Of a DNA stretch of 64,000 nt, positions 23,272 to 33,618 are shown one piece after another. The stretch's first letter is position 1; each line of letters opens with the position of its first letter. The notes under the pieces are model-generated. The model was given only the letters and a program-made list of their open reading frames with translations, made no database searches and was not told where the DNA came from. Both the position numbers and the translations under genes were made by a program. Source of the DNA: Pleurostoma richardsiae (Eukaryota > Ascomycota > Sordariomycetes > Calosphaeriales > Pleurostomataceae); NCBI GenBank assembly GCA_030052745.1, contig JANBVO010000009.1:620001-684000 (forward strand). Reading direction: 5' to 3'.

Positions 23272-26200
23272 ATGAGGAAGCTCAAGGCTGCCCTAAAAGG
23301 CCAGAAGCCTCAATCCAGCCCACCTTTTGTCCCCGCAGCCAGCGCCAGCGCCAGCGCTCCCGCTCCAAGTCCAGGCATCATCCTTCGGACCGACCCGTCC
23401 TCGCCCGCTCTGGCCCCCGCGCCGACCCTCGGGTTCCCGGACGGCATAAAGGTCTGGCACGATTGCGTGGATGCCACCATCGATGTTTGCTTCGTGCATG
23501 GATTCGCGGGCAACAGGGACACGACATGGACGGCGACGGGGCACCCGGCGCCGTGGCCGCAGACCCTGCTGCCACAAAAAATGGACAGGGCGCGTATCAT
23601 GACTTTTGGTTATGACGCTTACGCCATCCACCGTTCCCAGGTGTCGGCGAATAGGCTCCTCGACCATGCCACGAACCTGCTCAATGACCTCGCGGGTGAG
23701 CGGGCTGCCGGCGCTGCATCCCGGCCCGTCCTGTTCGTCGCCCACAGTCTCGGAGGGTTGGTGTGCAAGGAAACCATCCTTCTGTCGCGAAACCACCCGG
23801 AAGCACATCTTCGACGGCTGTTTGACTGTGTGAGAGGCATTGTATTTCTCGGCACGCCCCACCGAGGCAGCTGGATGGCAGACTGGGCGCGTCTACCCGC
23901 AGCCGCTCTGGGTGTTGTGAAATCCACCAACACGTCGCTTCTTCGCGTCCTACAAACAGATGACCAGTTCCTGGAAAGCATCCAGAACCGGTTTCTGGAA
24001 ATGGTACGTGGACTGGAGAATGGCAATCGGTCGATCAAGTGCACATGCTTTGTTGAGGAGCTGCCCTTGCCGACCGTGGGGAAGGTGGTCTCTAAGGAGT
24101 CAGCAACGTTTCCCGGTTACACGAGCTTGTCTATACATGCCAACCACAGAGACATGGCACGCTTTGTCTCCGTCGACGATACAGGGTTCAAGCGGATCAC
24201 ATGGGAGCTGTTGCGATGGCGAGATGAAGCAATGACTGCAGGACCCAGTCACCAACAACCTTCAACAAGCTCGTGGCAACTGCAGCCGCCAATACAACAA
24301 CCATCGATCGAGGGCTATCCTACAGCCGAAAGCTTGCCATCCCTCCAGGGATTGGCCTCTGAGCCTTCGCTGGTACACGCCACTCAAGGAAGTCCAGATC
24401 CACAGGATGCTCAACGGGCGCAACCTGGGAACGTGCCCCCCACGATCGTCTCAGCACCAGACCTTACACAGGCCACCGGCATAAGCTCGTTCGTTGACCT
24501 ACCCAGTTCAAGTCCAACTAGTGAGGTGGACCAGATACTCCAAGTACAGTCGTCCAGTACAAGTCTCACAGCTCCGAGTCCAGCGGCATCCCCTCCAGCT
24601 GTGCTCGGCTCCAATTCCATAGGGTCACTCCGCGTGGAGGGCCAGAATAATCTCGGGATGATGCGAATCGATGGAAAGGGGAACGTCGGTCAAGTCCAAG
24701 GAAGTATCTTCCATTTCTATGGAGTTCAAGATCTCACCAAGCACATGTCGGGCATGCAACTTCCGACGGAGACTGACCCTGCCGGCACTGCGCCTTCGCC
24801 GGAAGAGTTGAGCCTTATTCAGAGGCTTTCCACCGTGAGCTGCGTGTTTTGTGATGTGTGCAAACAAGGTAATCCATCGCCGACGCACCCCTTTGCTTGC
24901 CATGCGCTAATTTGTACAAGGCATTGTGTACTATGCAGATGCATTTCTGTGCATGAAGTGCAATACCACCATCTGCCAGACTTGTGAGAAGTCTCATAAC
25001 AGGGCGCATAATCCGCGGATCCGACTCAAAACTCGGCAATGGATGGAGGTCTCTACAGAGTTCAGTCAACGCGCCGACTGCAGCAACTGTTCTTCTGAAG
25101 TCACAGCTCGAATTCACTGCGGTAGTAAAGGCTGCCAATTGGCGTTTTGCATTGAATGCTTCTATTCGTTTAGCGAGAGGCGGGACAAGATAATCCAGAT
25201 GCACCTAGTGACAACAACCCATCGAATGCTTCACATCATCCTTCCGCCCTTTTGGATCACTGCGTCTGCCTGGAAAGACGACCCGTGCCCCTGTTACGAT
25301 CTCAGCCGCGCCGTCGCTCCAGGTCACTGTGATAGGTGCCACGCGCGTGAGTATCCAGAGCTTTCTTGCAGAATCCTTCATGTTGGCTGACCTCTTGACA
25401 CAAATCCAGCCCGGGCCTTCTTGGATAATGTTTACGGTTGTCGTACATGCAAATCAACACACTCCGCCGTCCAGTTCCTGTGTGAGGCTTGCTTTACATC
25501 CGAGAATGAGGACAACATGCGTCACAAACTGGAACACTCGTTTGCCAAATGTCGGATGCAGTATGGCCCAAATCTTCCCGACAATCATGTCAAGCCATAT
25601 TATTGCGAGTCGTGCGAGCAGTGTTGGTCATCCATTTTTCGATCATCAAGATCCTTACTAAGAACTATGACAGGGTTGAGTGAAGGCGAACAGCTTCCCC
25701 ACACACATGCCGACGCCCCCGATGTAAACTTGGCGAGCTATAATCAAGGACTCGTCAGTCGTCAGCCTGACTACTTGTGCATGGTGAGCCCGTATCAGAA
25801 AGACTTCTACCGTCTCTACAATTACAGGACTTGTGACAAGGCGAAGTACGTTCAGGAATTGACACAATACCCCGATCCGCCGCGACAACTTCAGCGTCTT
25901 ATAAAATGCAAGCAATGCTTGGCTGGCAAGTTCCCCCCTCTCATATCTCATTGCCTCACATCGGGAGACCAACGCCTTGAAATCCAAGCCCTGGCTAATT
26001 CCGGTCCTTTACAGCTCTCGCCTTCCGTAAAACTGCCACTATCTGCTTGCGCAGCGGCTGCAAACTTTGGATCTACTGTGCTTCTTGTACAGATGCCGAA
26101 CGTATCGACCACCGTCATGTCGGGTCTATGTATAAGGTGGTTATCCGAAAGAGTACACAAAACCCCTTACAGGACGCTTCCGGCAGACACCTCAACTTTA

Positions 26201-26462
26201 CCTGCTTTCAGTGCAAGAAGGGTGAGTTCAAATGCCCAATAACCTCCTGTTTTGTTTCGTGGTGACTGACTGTACTACAGTCCTTGGACCATTGAACTTC
26301 AGTGGCCTTTGCTGCGGTGTTTGCAAGAAGCTTAGCCTCTGCATGGGTTGCATCAATGCCATCAACGCAGGAGGACCGCCTGAATTACCCGAGAGGTTGC
26401 AGCATACCATTGGGCAGGCCGTGTGCAAGTCAGACCAATGGTCTCTGTTTTTCAGGTACTGA
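23272..26462 (+). CDS. SesB-like alpha/beta hydrolase with 11-residue repeat and ZZ-type zinc-finger array
   Basis: This intact gene encodes 975 residues from exons 23272-24868, 24921-25346, 25410-25925, 26015-26221 and 26281-26462. Residues 55-320 are a serine-hydrolase/lipase-like domain of the kind at the N-terminus of fungal NLRs (SesB type): IDVCFVHGFAGN, the nucleophile elbow VAHSLGG (Ser159), IVFLGTPHRGS and NHRDMARF. A long Ser/Pro/Gln-rich linker follows. Residues 454-475 form two 11-residue repeats. From residue 522 on there are four to five ZZ-like fingers; the first (CDVC, CMKC, CQTC, then HNRAH) has the full ZZ ligand set. There is no NACHT or repeat domain. The intron after 25925 appears to use a GCAAGT donor. 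It is probably a cytosolic signalling or effector protein, but its function is unproven. Confidence 0.85.
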
Positions 26463-27130
26463 AGGAATTAGGCTATATAGTTCATTTATGTGATCAGCAA
26501 AATGGCTCGCAAGTATTTGAGATTGCCGGTTATACAAACGATCCGACTTATGGCCGTTTGTAAATAAAAATGATCTGACCCGTTACACGTGATTATCAAC
26601 AGGAGCGTATGCATGAGACGGGGCCGTCGAACCTCCGAAGCATTAGAACCTATCGTTAGCTGTAAATCGAGAAGGTGCATCAATGCCTAGCTTCTCGGCT
26701 TCACGGTTGGAAGGGGAGAGACTAGATGCCTGGTGAGTCGTCGAGTGCCCAATTCAGCTTAATTATATGAAGACGTAGCTACATCTCATCGTTGGCAACA
26801 GGCGCGTCTTTATGAAAAGCAAGCCTTCTTCACGAGTCCTTGAACTTCCAGTCAACGCTCCTGGAGCGGAAAGATCGAGAAGTTCCATATCAACCTCCGT
26901 GTTCTCGAGCTGTGAGAGGGATTCATGGCTGGGCTACTGAGAGGAAGATGGGCACCGAACTTACGAGCTCGGTATCTAGGTCCTCTTGGGCAGTGGCCTA
27001 AGCGGCCGCTGTCTGCTGCTTGACGGTGGATTGGCGAGGTACTTCCTGGTGTAGAAAGGACGATTGGTTACTGAACGAGAAGGTTTATGCCTTGCGAATG
27101 AAGACGTTGTAGATCTCGTCGCCAGTTCTT
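26463..27130. other. Convergent intergenic spacer
   Basis: This is the 3' spacer between the SesB-ZZ gene and the beta-propeller gene. I see no supported coding frame or RNA gene. Confidence 0.4.
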
Positions 27131-29107
27131 TTAAGCTCCATTGGCCGGCTGCCTGTACTTTATCCCATCAACGGTCGTAGTCAATGTCCCAGTCGCATTG
27201 AATATGTTCGTCATTACGTTGATCTCCAAATCAAACCCCCCTGGGCTTGTCACCTTGCTTGCGTGCACGACCCCTGTCTCGACAATATCAGAGTACCAGT
27301 GGACCAGATTGTCCCAGACATCTGGGAGCAAAATTTCCAACGACACCTCTTCGTGGCCATTCAGAACGTAGCCATCCCGGTCGGAATAGTTTGTATAAGA
27401 GACAGAAACGGCCGCAATGCTGTCTGTAAGTGACGAGTTCGCGGTAAGGCTCACATCGGCAAACCCTGATATCTTGCCTTGCAATACATAGTTGCCGGGT
27501 CGTAGTCTGTATTGTGCAGGGACGGCGGTGCCAGGAGGGAAGGGTGTTGCCCATGGGACGTAGTCCGGAACGTCGAACACCACCGCCGGGTCTTTGGGCT
27601 GGCGATCAATGAGGCGGGCAAGCATAAGGCGATATGTCCGACCGCCCTGGGCAGTGGAGATTGGGCAAGGCAGGGGATTAACACCACCACAAGCTGGAGG
27701 CACAACGAGAGCCTGCCAGTATGCGATACGTGTGCCGTCTGCTGAGAAGGCCGGGTCGGCTCTGCCATTCCAGTTAGGGTCATTGACGCTGCCGCTGCTC
27801 CCGTCACCGCCGGCGTTGACCTGCTGGCCAAAATACTCTCCGCGATCGCCGTAGCGATCTACGATGACAGGCTGAAAGAAACGGCGAACTCCGTTATTGC
27901 GCGTGGACGCCGCCACAGCAGTAGAAACAATGTCAATGATCGGGGGAATCCACCGCATACCAGACATCCACATCTGGCGGCTTGAACCGCGCGTATCCAT
28001 CACAATGAACCATTCATTATCGTGAGAGGAGGCAATGGGGTCGGCATACTCCGGGTGGCTGGTGAGACGCCGGACAACCCCAGTGACGACGTGCACAGCG
28101 AAGAGGTCTATGTTGTTGGACTCCCACGGATATCCAATGTAAAGAATCTCGTCGCCGGTTCCACTGAACCCGCGAAGCTCGCCTACGGTAATGGCGTCGT
28201 GGTTGATGTGTAGCTCGGCGCCCTCGCTAGTGATCGGGGCTTTACCGCTTGGACCAACGAGCAGGCTCACGCTCGCCAGCTCGTAGCGAGGAACGAGAGG
28301 CTCACCGAGGGTGGGCTCTGGCTCGAACTCAAGACGACCGAAGTAGGCAAACTGTCCGCCAGCCGCGGTAAAGGAACTCCAACCCATGTGCACGTCGTCA
28401 GGGTGCAGGCGCATCTCTCGTGGGCTGCCTCCCGGCCCCGAGCCGTCAGTCGTCGTCGTCCAGTGAATCGGGTAGATATGGGTCTGGTTCGGTGTGCAGG
28501 CGTCGCTGGCAAGGGGGGTTCCGCCGCAGTCGAGGATGTTGCGGCCCCATAGAACCTTGTCGCCGCTTCGAAACACATGGGCATAATCTTTCTCGGGTTG
28601 GAGCGACACGGCATTCTCCGCCGGGACTCCGCAGCTGAGGCACTTCCACGAATCGCCGTTAGAGAAGTTGGTGCCGTCTGCCTTGACCAGTATCAGCTGC
28701 TCGCCGCTGTATATGCTGGCGGGGTCCGGGGCTGCCGGGGCGCCGATAAACTCGACGTTTACCACGATGTGATTCCCGTCGGGTGTGAAGTCACCAGCCT
28801 GAAACGCCCCTAGATCTCGGCCGATGCAACCGGTCCTGTGAGGGTTGATCGCAGCTGTGCAGGCGCCCTCGGCGATGCTTGAAACAACAGGGGGCAGCGG
28901 GACTTCGACGACGTCAATTGGCTCCGGGTCGGGCGGAGACGGTATAACTCCTCCGAGTGTAGTGATCACAGCGATCAGCGCCAAAGATTCGCGAAACAAA
29001 CGCGTCGTGTCCGAGATAACGCTACCGTGAAGGACATGAAGAATGACGAACCCAATGTACTCGGTCAAGCTCGAGAATACATCGGATGCCCATTGAAGGG
29101 CGGCCAT
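27131..29107 (-). CDS. Saponin-hydrolase-like secreted beta-propeller protein
   Basis: This is a single-exon gene for 658 residues. From about residue 70 the protein (EVPLPPVVSSIAEGAC, FTPDGNHIVVNVEFIGAPAA, IYSGEQLILVKADGTNF) resembles fungal soyasaponin/saponin hydrolases, which remove sugar from plant triterpenoid saponins. TolB/WD40-like propeller repeats are visible (LHPDDVHMGWSSF, FSGTGDEILYIGYPWES, FSADGTRIAYW). A hydrophobic stretch LALIAVITTLGGVIPS around residues 41-56 looks like a signal peptide or anchor, so the annotated Met may lie 5' of the true start or be part of an upstream exon. It is divergent from a flavin monooxygenase, 506 bases apart. The enzyme assignment comes from remembered family resemblance, not from a search. 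Confidence 0.75.
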   Translation of the reverse strand: MAALQWASDVFSSLTEYIGFVILHVLHGSVISDTTRLFRESLALIAVITTLGGVIPSPPDPEPIDVVEVPLPPVVSSIAEGACTAAINPHRTGCIGRDLGAFQAGDFTPDGNHIVVNVEFIGAPAAPDPASIYSGEQLILVKADGTNFSNGDSWKCLSCGVPAENAVSLQPEKDYAHVFRSGDKVLWGRNILDCGGTPLASDACTPNQTHIYPIHWTTTTDGSGPGGSPREMRLHPDDVHMGWSSFTAAGGQFAYFGRLEFEPEPTLGEPLVPRYELASVSLLVGPSGKAPITSEGAELHINHDAITVGELRGFSGTGDEILYIGYPWESNNIDLFAVHVVTGVVRRLTSHPEYADPIASSHDNEWFIVMDTRGSSRQMWMSGMRWIPPIIDIVSTAVAASTRNNGVRRFFQPVIVDRYGDRGEYFGQQVNAGGDGSSGSVNDPNWNGRADPAFSADGTRIAYWQALVVPPACGGVNPLPCPISTAQGGRTYRLMLARLIDRQPKDPAVVFDVPDYVPWATPFPPGTAVPAQYRLRPGNYVLQGKISGFADVSLTANSSLTDSIAAVSVSYTNYSDRDGYVLNGHEEVSLEILLPDVWDNLVHWYSDIVETGVVHASKVTSPGGFDLEINVMTNIFNATGTLTTTVDGIKYRQPANGA

Positions 29108-29613
29108 TTCAATTGTGACCGTGTTATGAGCAGCGCCTTCGGTTTGTGTTGTTTGTCGAAATCAAGCCTCAAATTGAACTTGAACTGCTCAATGACCGGA
29201 TTTGACGGTCCTTAGCAGGCCTGCAAGCTGTATTACGTAACATGGGGCACCTACTAACATAGGTCGATATCTAAACATACCACCCTGGTATGCTAGCAGG
29301 CTAGAGAGGGACACTGCAGGGATTGAGTTGAGCTATGCCTAGGCCAGTCAAGGTCACTCTGTCATCCGCGCAAGCCGCAAAACGAAGGTAAGGTGACTCG
29401 ATGATTATGGGTCTCTACTAGAGATAATCTAGCATCTGTCAGCTGTAAGTTGCAAATTGTGCTTTGGCATCTCACGTCAGCCTAGGAAATTGATGGCTTA
29501 CTGCGCTGGTAATTCGATATTTAACTCGGGAGATGCAGGCGTGGTCTCGAAAACAGGGCCGGCCATCTCAAGCTCTTTATCAAACCAAGAACGCCAGACG
29601 GCTCTCCACCGTT
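29108..29613. promoter_or_regulatory. Divergent promoter region (propeller protein / monooxygenase)
   Basis: A 506-base gap lies between two divergent genes and must carry both promoters, so coordinate control is possible. No specific operator is identified. Confidence 0.4.
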
Positions 29614-31513
29614 ATGGGCACGTCTGCGAAGAACACAACAGTTGCCGTTGTGGGTGCCGGTAAGAGTCAGCCACACTTCAGTCGGACACGAAAGTGCTAA
29701 GCGCACAAGGAACAGGCCCAGTTGGATTAGCAGCTCTTAAATGTCTACGTGAAGAGGGTTTCGCAGTCACTGCGTTTGAGTCTCGAGATGACGTCGGGGG
29801 TGTATGGTATTACTCCCAAGATGAGGGTACGACCACGTGTTTGAAGGGTATGAAGTCATCTCAACTTGAGCTTGTCCGCAGCTGATTCTCCTGTAGATAC
29901 GTTGCTAAACAGCAGCAAATTTGTCGTATGCACAAACCCGAAGACATCTTGGTCATATTGGTTGTCCAGTTGATACGAGAATAGGCACACTTCTCCGATT
30001 ACCCCTTTCCACCAGGCAAGCCGACCACAAGCCACTAGTCTCGGGATCGAGAACGGGCCGATATTGACGATCTTCCTTCTCAGATTACCCTACGTACCCG
30101 CCAGCTCCGTTGATGCACGAGTATTTTAAGGGATACGTAAAAGACTTCGGGCTCAGGGAGAACATCCACTTCGACACGACTGTCGATGACATCTCCCGCG
30201 TCAGCAAGACTGGGAAATGGAGACTCACCCTTCGGTCGAATGGTGCAACAAAGAACATCGAGTTTGACAAAGTCGTGCTTTCTAATGGTCTGGTGTACCG
30301 CCCTGTTATTCCAAAGTTTGAAGGCTCAGAGAGGTTTGAGGGTGCTTTGATGCACGCCCGAGATTACAAGTCGTACGTATCTCAGCCCACGATCCCTTCT
30401 GCTAGGCAACTAACTTAGGAGCACGGTAGCGCCCAGAGTCTCCTTGGGAAGAACGTAGTCGTCGTTGGAATTGGAAACACTGCGGCCGATGTAGCGGTAG
30501 ACCTTGCTGGGACGGCCTCGAAGGTCTATCTGTCCCACCGGCGTGGAGCACTCGTGATCTCTCGCTTTCGTCTGGGAGCGCCAGTTGAGCTCAGTATCAA
30601 CTACAACACTTTGCGGCTGTTGAACTTCATGGAAGAGAAACTACCAACATTCACGGGCAAGATTATTGACTGGCTCACGGAAGGCATGATGGATAAGTGC
30701 TGGGAGACCGATCCAAGCTGGGGACTCAAGCCATCGCCCTCCTTCTCGACCACTCTGCCCTGCGTCAACGAGAGTCTGATCCCCCTCCTGGCAGAGGGGG
30801 CAATAACGTCGGTCAGAGGTCTCCGCCGTTTCATCGGACCGCGATCTGTAGAACTGGATGACGGAACGGTCGTCGATGACGTCGATGCTGTCATTCTCGG
30901 GACCGGATATTCGAGCGACACGACCATCACACCGTGGCTAGAGAAGGCAACGCCCCGAAATTACGGCGGCCCACCAATGCCACGCCTGTTCCTGCAGATC
31001 TTCCCGCCGGAGTATGCGGACAGCATAGCGTTTCTGAACACATACAACGCGACGGACTGCGCCTGGGTCCTGGGCGAGCTGTGCTCGATGGCGATTGCCC
31101 AGCTTTGGGCCGGGAAATCGTCTTTTCCATCTAGGGAGCGCATGGAAACGTCCATCCGCCGGCAGATGGCGTTCAATGCCAGCATGTGGCGGAGAGACCA
31201 CAGCGTGGAGAAGGGGGTCGTGCGCGCGGGGGAGTTCTACCAGTTCATACATGCCGCTGCTGGTACAGGTCTGCGAAAGGCACTGGGTTGGGGCATCTCC
31301 GGCTGGCGGTTCTCCCTCGGGGATCGGGAGATGGCAAAGTTGATGAACTGGGGCATAGTGACGCCACATATGATGCGGCTCATCAAGACCGGCAAGCGGA
31401 AGGCATGGGATGGAGCACGGGAAGCTATCAAGAAGACGAACTCTGAGGCGAGGAATTTGGACAGTGTGCCACAGAGATTTTGCCTCTCCGAGTTAGTAGC
31501 AAGTTATGAGTAA
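29614..31513 (+). CDS. Flavin-containing monooxygenase
   Basis: This is an FAD/NADPH-dependent class B monooxygenase of about 538 residues. Six exons fit: 29614-29659, 29710-29847, 29897-29925, 29985-30015, 30084-30372 and 30430-31513. The FAD-binding motif VAVVGAGTGPVGLAALKCL is completed across the first intron. The FMO identifying motif F-x-G-x3-H-x3-Y is exact (FEGALMHARDY), the NADPH site is VVVVGIGNTAADVA, and the late ILGTGYSSD block is present. The short fourth exon ends PFPP and rejoins DYPTYPPAPLMHEY only if the intron after 30015 starts with GC (GCAAGC), because no GT donor keeps the frame. Such enzymes oxygenate N, S or do Baeyer-Villiger chemistry in detoxification or metabolite synthesis. 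The substrate is unknown. Confidence 0.87.
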
Positions 31514-32233
31514 TAGGTGATGTGTAGTTCGTTGGCCGCGAAACCTAAACGAAGATTTGGAGGACAATTGATTTTGATTGCACGGGTACCTATTAATGAG
31601 ATGTGGCCTGTAGCAACAATGAAGCTCATAGGCAGTGATAGAGCAAGTCGTGAGACAAGTCTCAGAAAGGTAGATGCTGCGGAACAGTACCTCCACAGCA
31701 AAATACAAGCAGATCGTGACCAGGTACAAGCAGAAAACAAAATAGGGACTAAACATCGTTCGCTGTTCGCCCGTTAATTCATGTTGAAGCGAATTAACTG
31801 GCAGCAAACATCCTCCCTGATGTGTCCCTGATTAGTAGATGGAGGCGATGGCGTCTCGTTCCATGGACGCAGGCCTAGATGGAACTCAGGCATCTACACA
31901 TCCTGTCGTCTTTCTTTCGGTGTTCTACATTCCCAGCCGTCTTTGCCTTTCATGTCGGTGCAGATGTGTCGGTAAGGGTCGTGCTGCTGGTCCATCGGTA
32001 ACGATGTGCCATTATCGTACTCGTGTCCTGTTTATCATGAAAAAAAAAAAAAAAATAGCTAATTAGCTTTTGCGCCCCGTCTTCTGGCTCAATAGTGGCC
32101 GCATATGTGCGGAAAGAGTTGTTAGGACCTCATCCAAAGAAGGCAAGGATTCCAGAATGCATCTTGCTTCAACTTGGTGGGTGATAGAAGCTATACGTAC
32201 GAACCGCCCAATGGACCGAGGGCCGCCCATCCT
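31514..32233. other. Intergenic spacer with poly-A tract
   Basis: No gene is supported. It contains a 16-base A run at 32040-32055. Confidence 0.4.
32040..32055 (+). repeat. Poly(A) tract, 16 bases
   Basis: Sixteen consecutive A residues. There is no flanking target-site duplication or retroposon body that I can see, so it is treated as a simple homopolymer. Confidence 0.8.
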
Positions 32234-33452
32234 TCAATTCAGGGGCACCGTCTCAATATCGCCATCGCATGTGGGACCGTGTCCACCTCCACCGCAAACC
32301 GGTGGCGGGCAGGGCGACCCTGACGAGTACGCTCGCTTGGAAACTGACGCGCACGTCTCTACAAGCTTTGGGAAGAACACCCAGCGGTAATAGTTCACGT
32401 TGTCGATGTCGACTTCGTATGGGATTGTCTTTACGGTGGTATGCTCCACAGAATCTAGCGGGGTGAAAGGATGTGTTAGTTTCAATGTCAGTCGACGGGT
32501 GATGCAGCGGGATCCTGCGTGACTGTGGAGAGTGAGATTGGAGAGTGACAGTTAGCTTGGTTGCGTGGCATTATCAAAAAGAAAGAAACTGGTCGGGGAC
32601 GAACATTCAAAGCCGACTCCGGAGGTGATGGCGTCGCCGAAGTTGCCATCGATTCCAATAGAGAATCCTTTAGAAATGGTGGTCTCGTCTTCTTCTTGAA
32701 GACTGGCCCGTACTCCCAGGGCTATCTGGTCGCCCCATGTGCCAGGGGCAGTTGTCTCCATGCCGATGAAGTAGGTGCGCTTTACTTCACAGTAGACCTC
32801 ACACTTGTTTTCGATGTTCGGCTGGCCACAGCTTCTGTCTGAGTTCAACGTATGGCCCTCTGGCTGTTTGCAGTTAAAGTACGGGTCGGCAGTGTAGCCA
32901 TGGTTAATGCAGGGGTCGCTTGGTGGGGGGTCTCGGCGGCGCGTCCCACCAGGCAAGTTCGGCGGAGGGGAATCAGCGGGCACGACCAAGTCACGGCCGC
33001 CGTAGACACCATACGCCGCAAATGTGAGGTTGTTGACAACATGGACGCCACTGAAGGCACCATCACCACCGCAATCCTTTTGCAGCTGCTGTATGCCGCG
33101 TCTGACTTCGTCCTGGCCGACAGTTCGGTTACGTCCATTTCCGTTGCATAGGGAAACAACGGTCGTGTTGACGTGACCATAGACACAGGAGCTCTTCGTC
33201 ATGAACAGACCGCTGCCGCGCGTCACATTCTGGTAAAGCCAAAACGCAGCCGTGTCTGTGTCGGAATCAGTATAAGTATATGATGGACGACTCAATATTA
33301 AGGCGATTCGTGACAGCAGTGAAGCTCACTTACCCTCGGTCACCGAAGCATGAAGAATATCGATCGGGGTCTGGGCCGGTTCTTGCAAGCAGCGGGACGA
33401 AGGACGCGCCGGCCCTAATGGCGAGGAACAGAAGAGAATACATAACAATCAT
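32234..33452 (-). CDS. Secreted Cys-rich protein of unknown function
   Basis: I do not recognise the family. The first exon starts with MIVMYSLLFLAIRAGASF, a likely signal peptide, 150 bases downstream of a TATA-like element. The main exon (about 33268 to 32590) is clearly coding, with NVTRGSGLFMTKSSCVYGHV, a Pro-rich stretch (ADSPPPNLPGG), a Cys-rich segment (CINHGYTADPYFNC, CEVYCEVKRTYFIGMETTAP) and GFSIGIDGNFGDAITSGVG. A last coding segment (IPYEVDIDNVNYYRWVFFPK, CPPPVCGGGGHGPTC) ends at 32234. The two splice junctions are unsettled: the best GTAAGT donor leaves the frame off by one, so exon limits are approximate. Several N-glycosylation sites (NVT, NTT, NLT) fit secretion. Confidence 0.6.
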
Positions 33453-33606
33453 CCGGCCAATTTCTCGAACGACGAGAGAGGGTGGATATGATTATGAGAT
33501 GCTGCGTAGCATAGGAAGATGTGACTGGCTTTTGCCTGGGGAAGGGGAGGACGAAGATCTGGATTCAACAGTATCGGGGGACTCTCTTTTTGGAGCTGTC
33601 AGCCTG

Positions 33607-33618
33607 CTATTTATATAT
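33607..33618 (-). promoter_or_regulatory. TATA-like box of the secreted Cys-rich gene
   Basis: On the minus strand the sequence reads ATATATAAATAG about 150 bases upstream of the ATG at 33452. It is placed as expected for a core promoter but is not proven. Confidence 0.4.

Noticed and set aside
19800-26462. One large NLR gene combining the hydrolase, the decayed region and the zinc fingers
   Set aside because: The decayed NLR part is on the opposite strand from the hydrolase and zinc-finger exons, and the latter join into a complete gene on their own.
32040-32055. Poly-A tail of a retroposed element
   Set aside because: No element body upstream and no target-site duplication could be seen, so it is only a homopolymer run.
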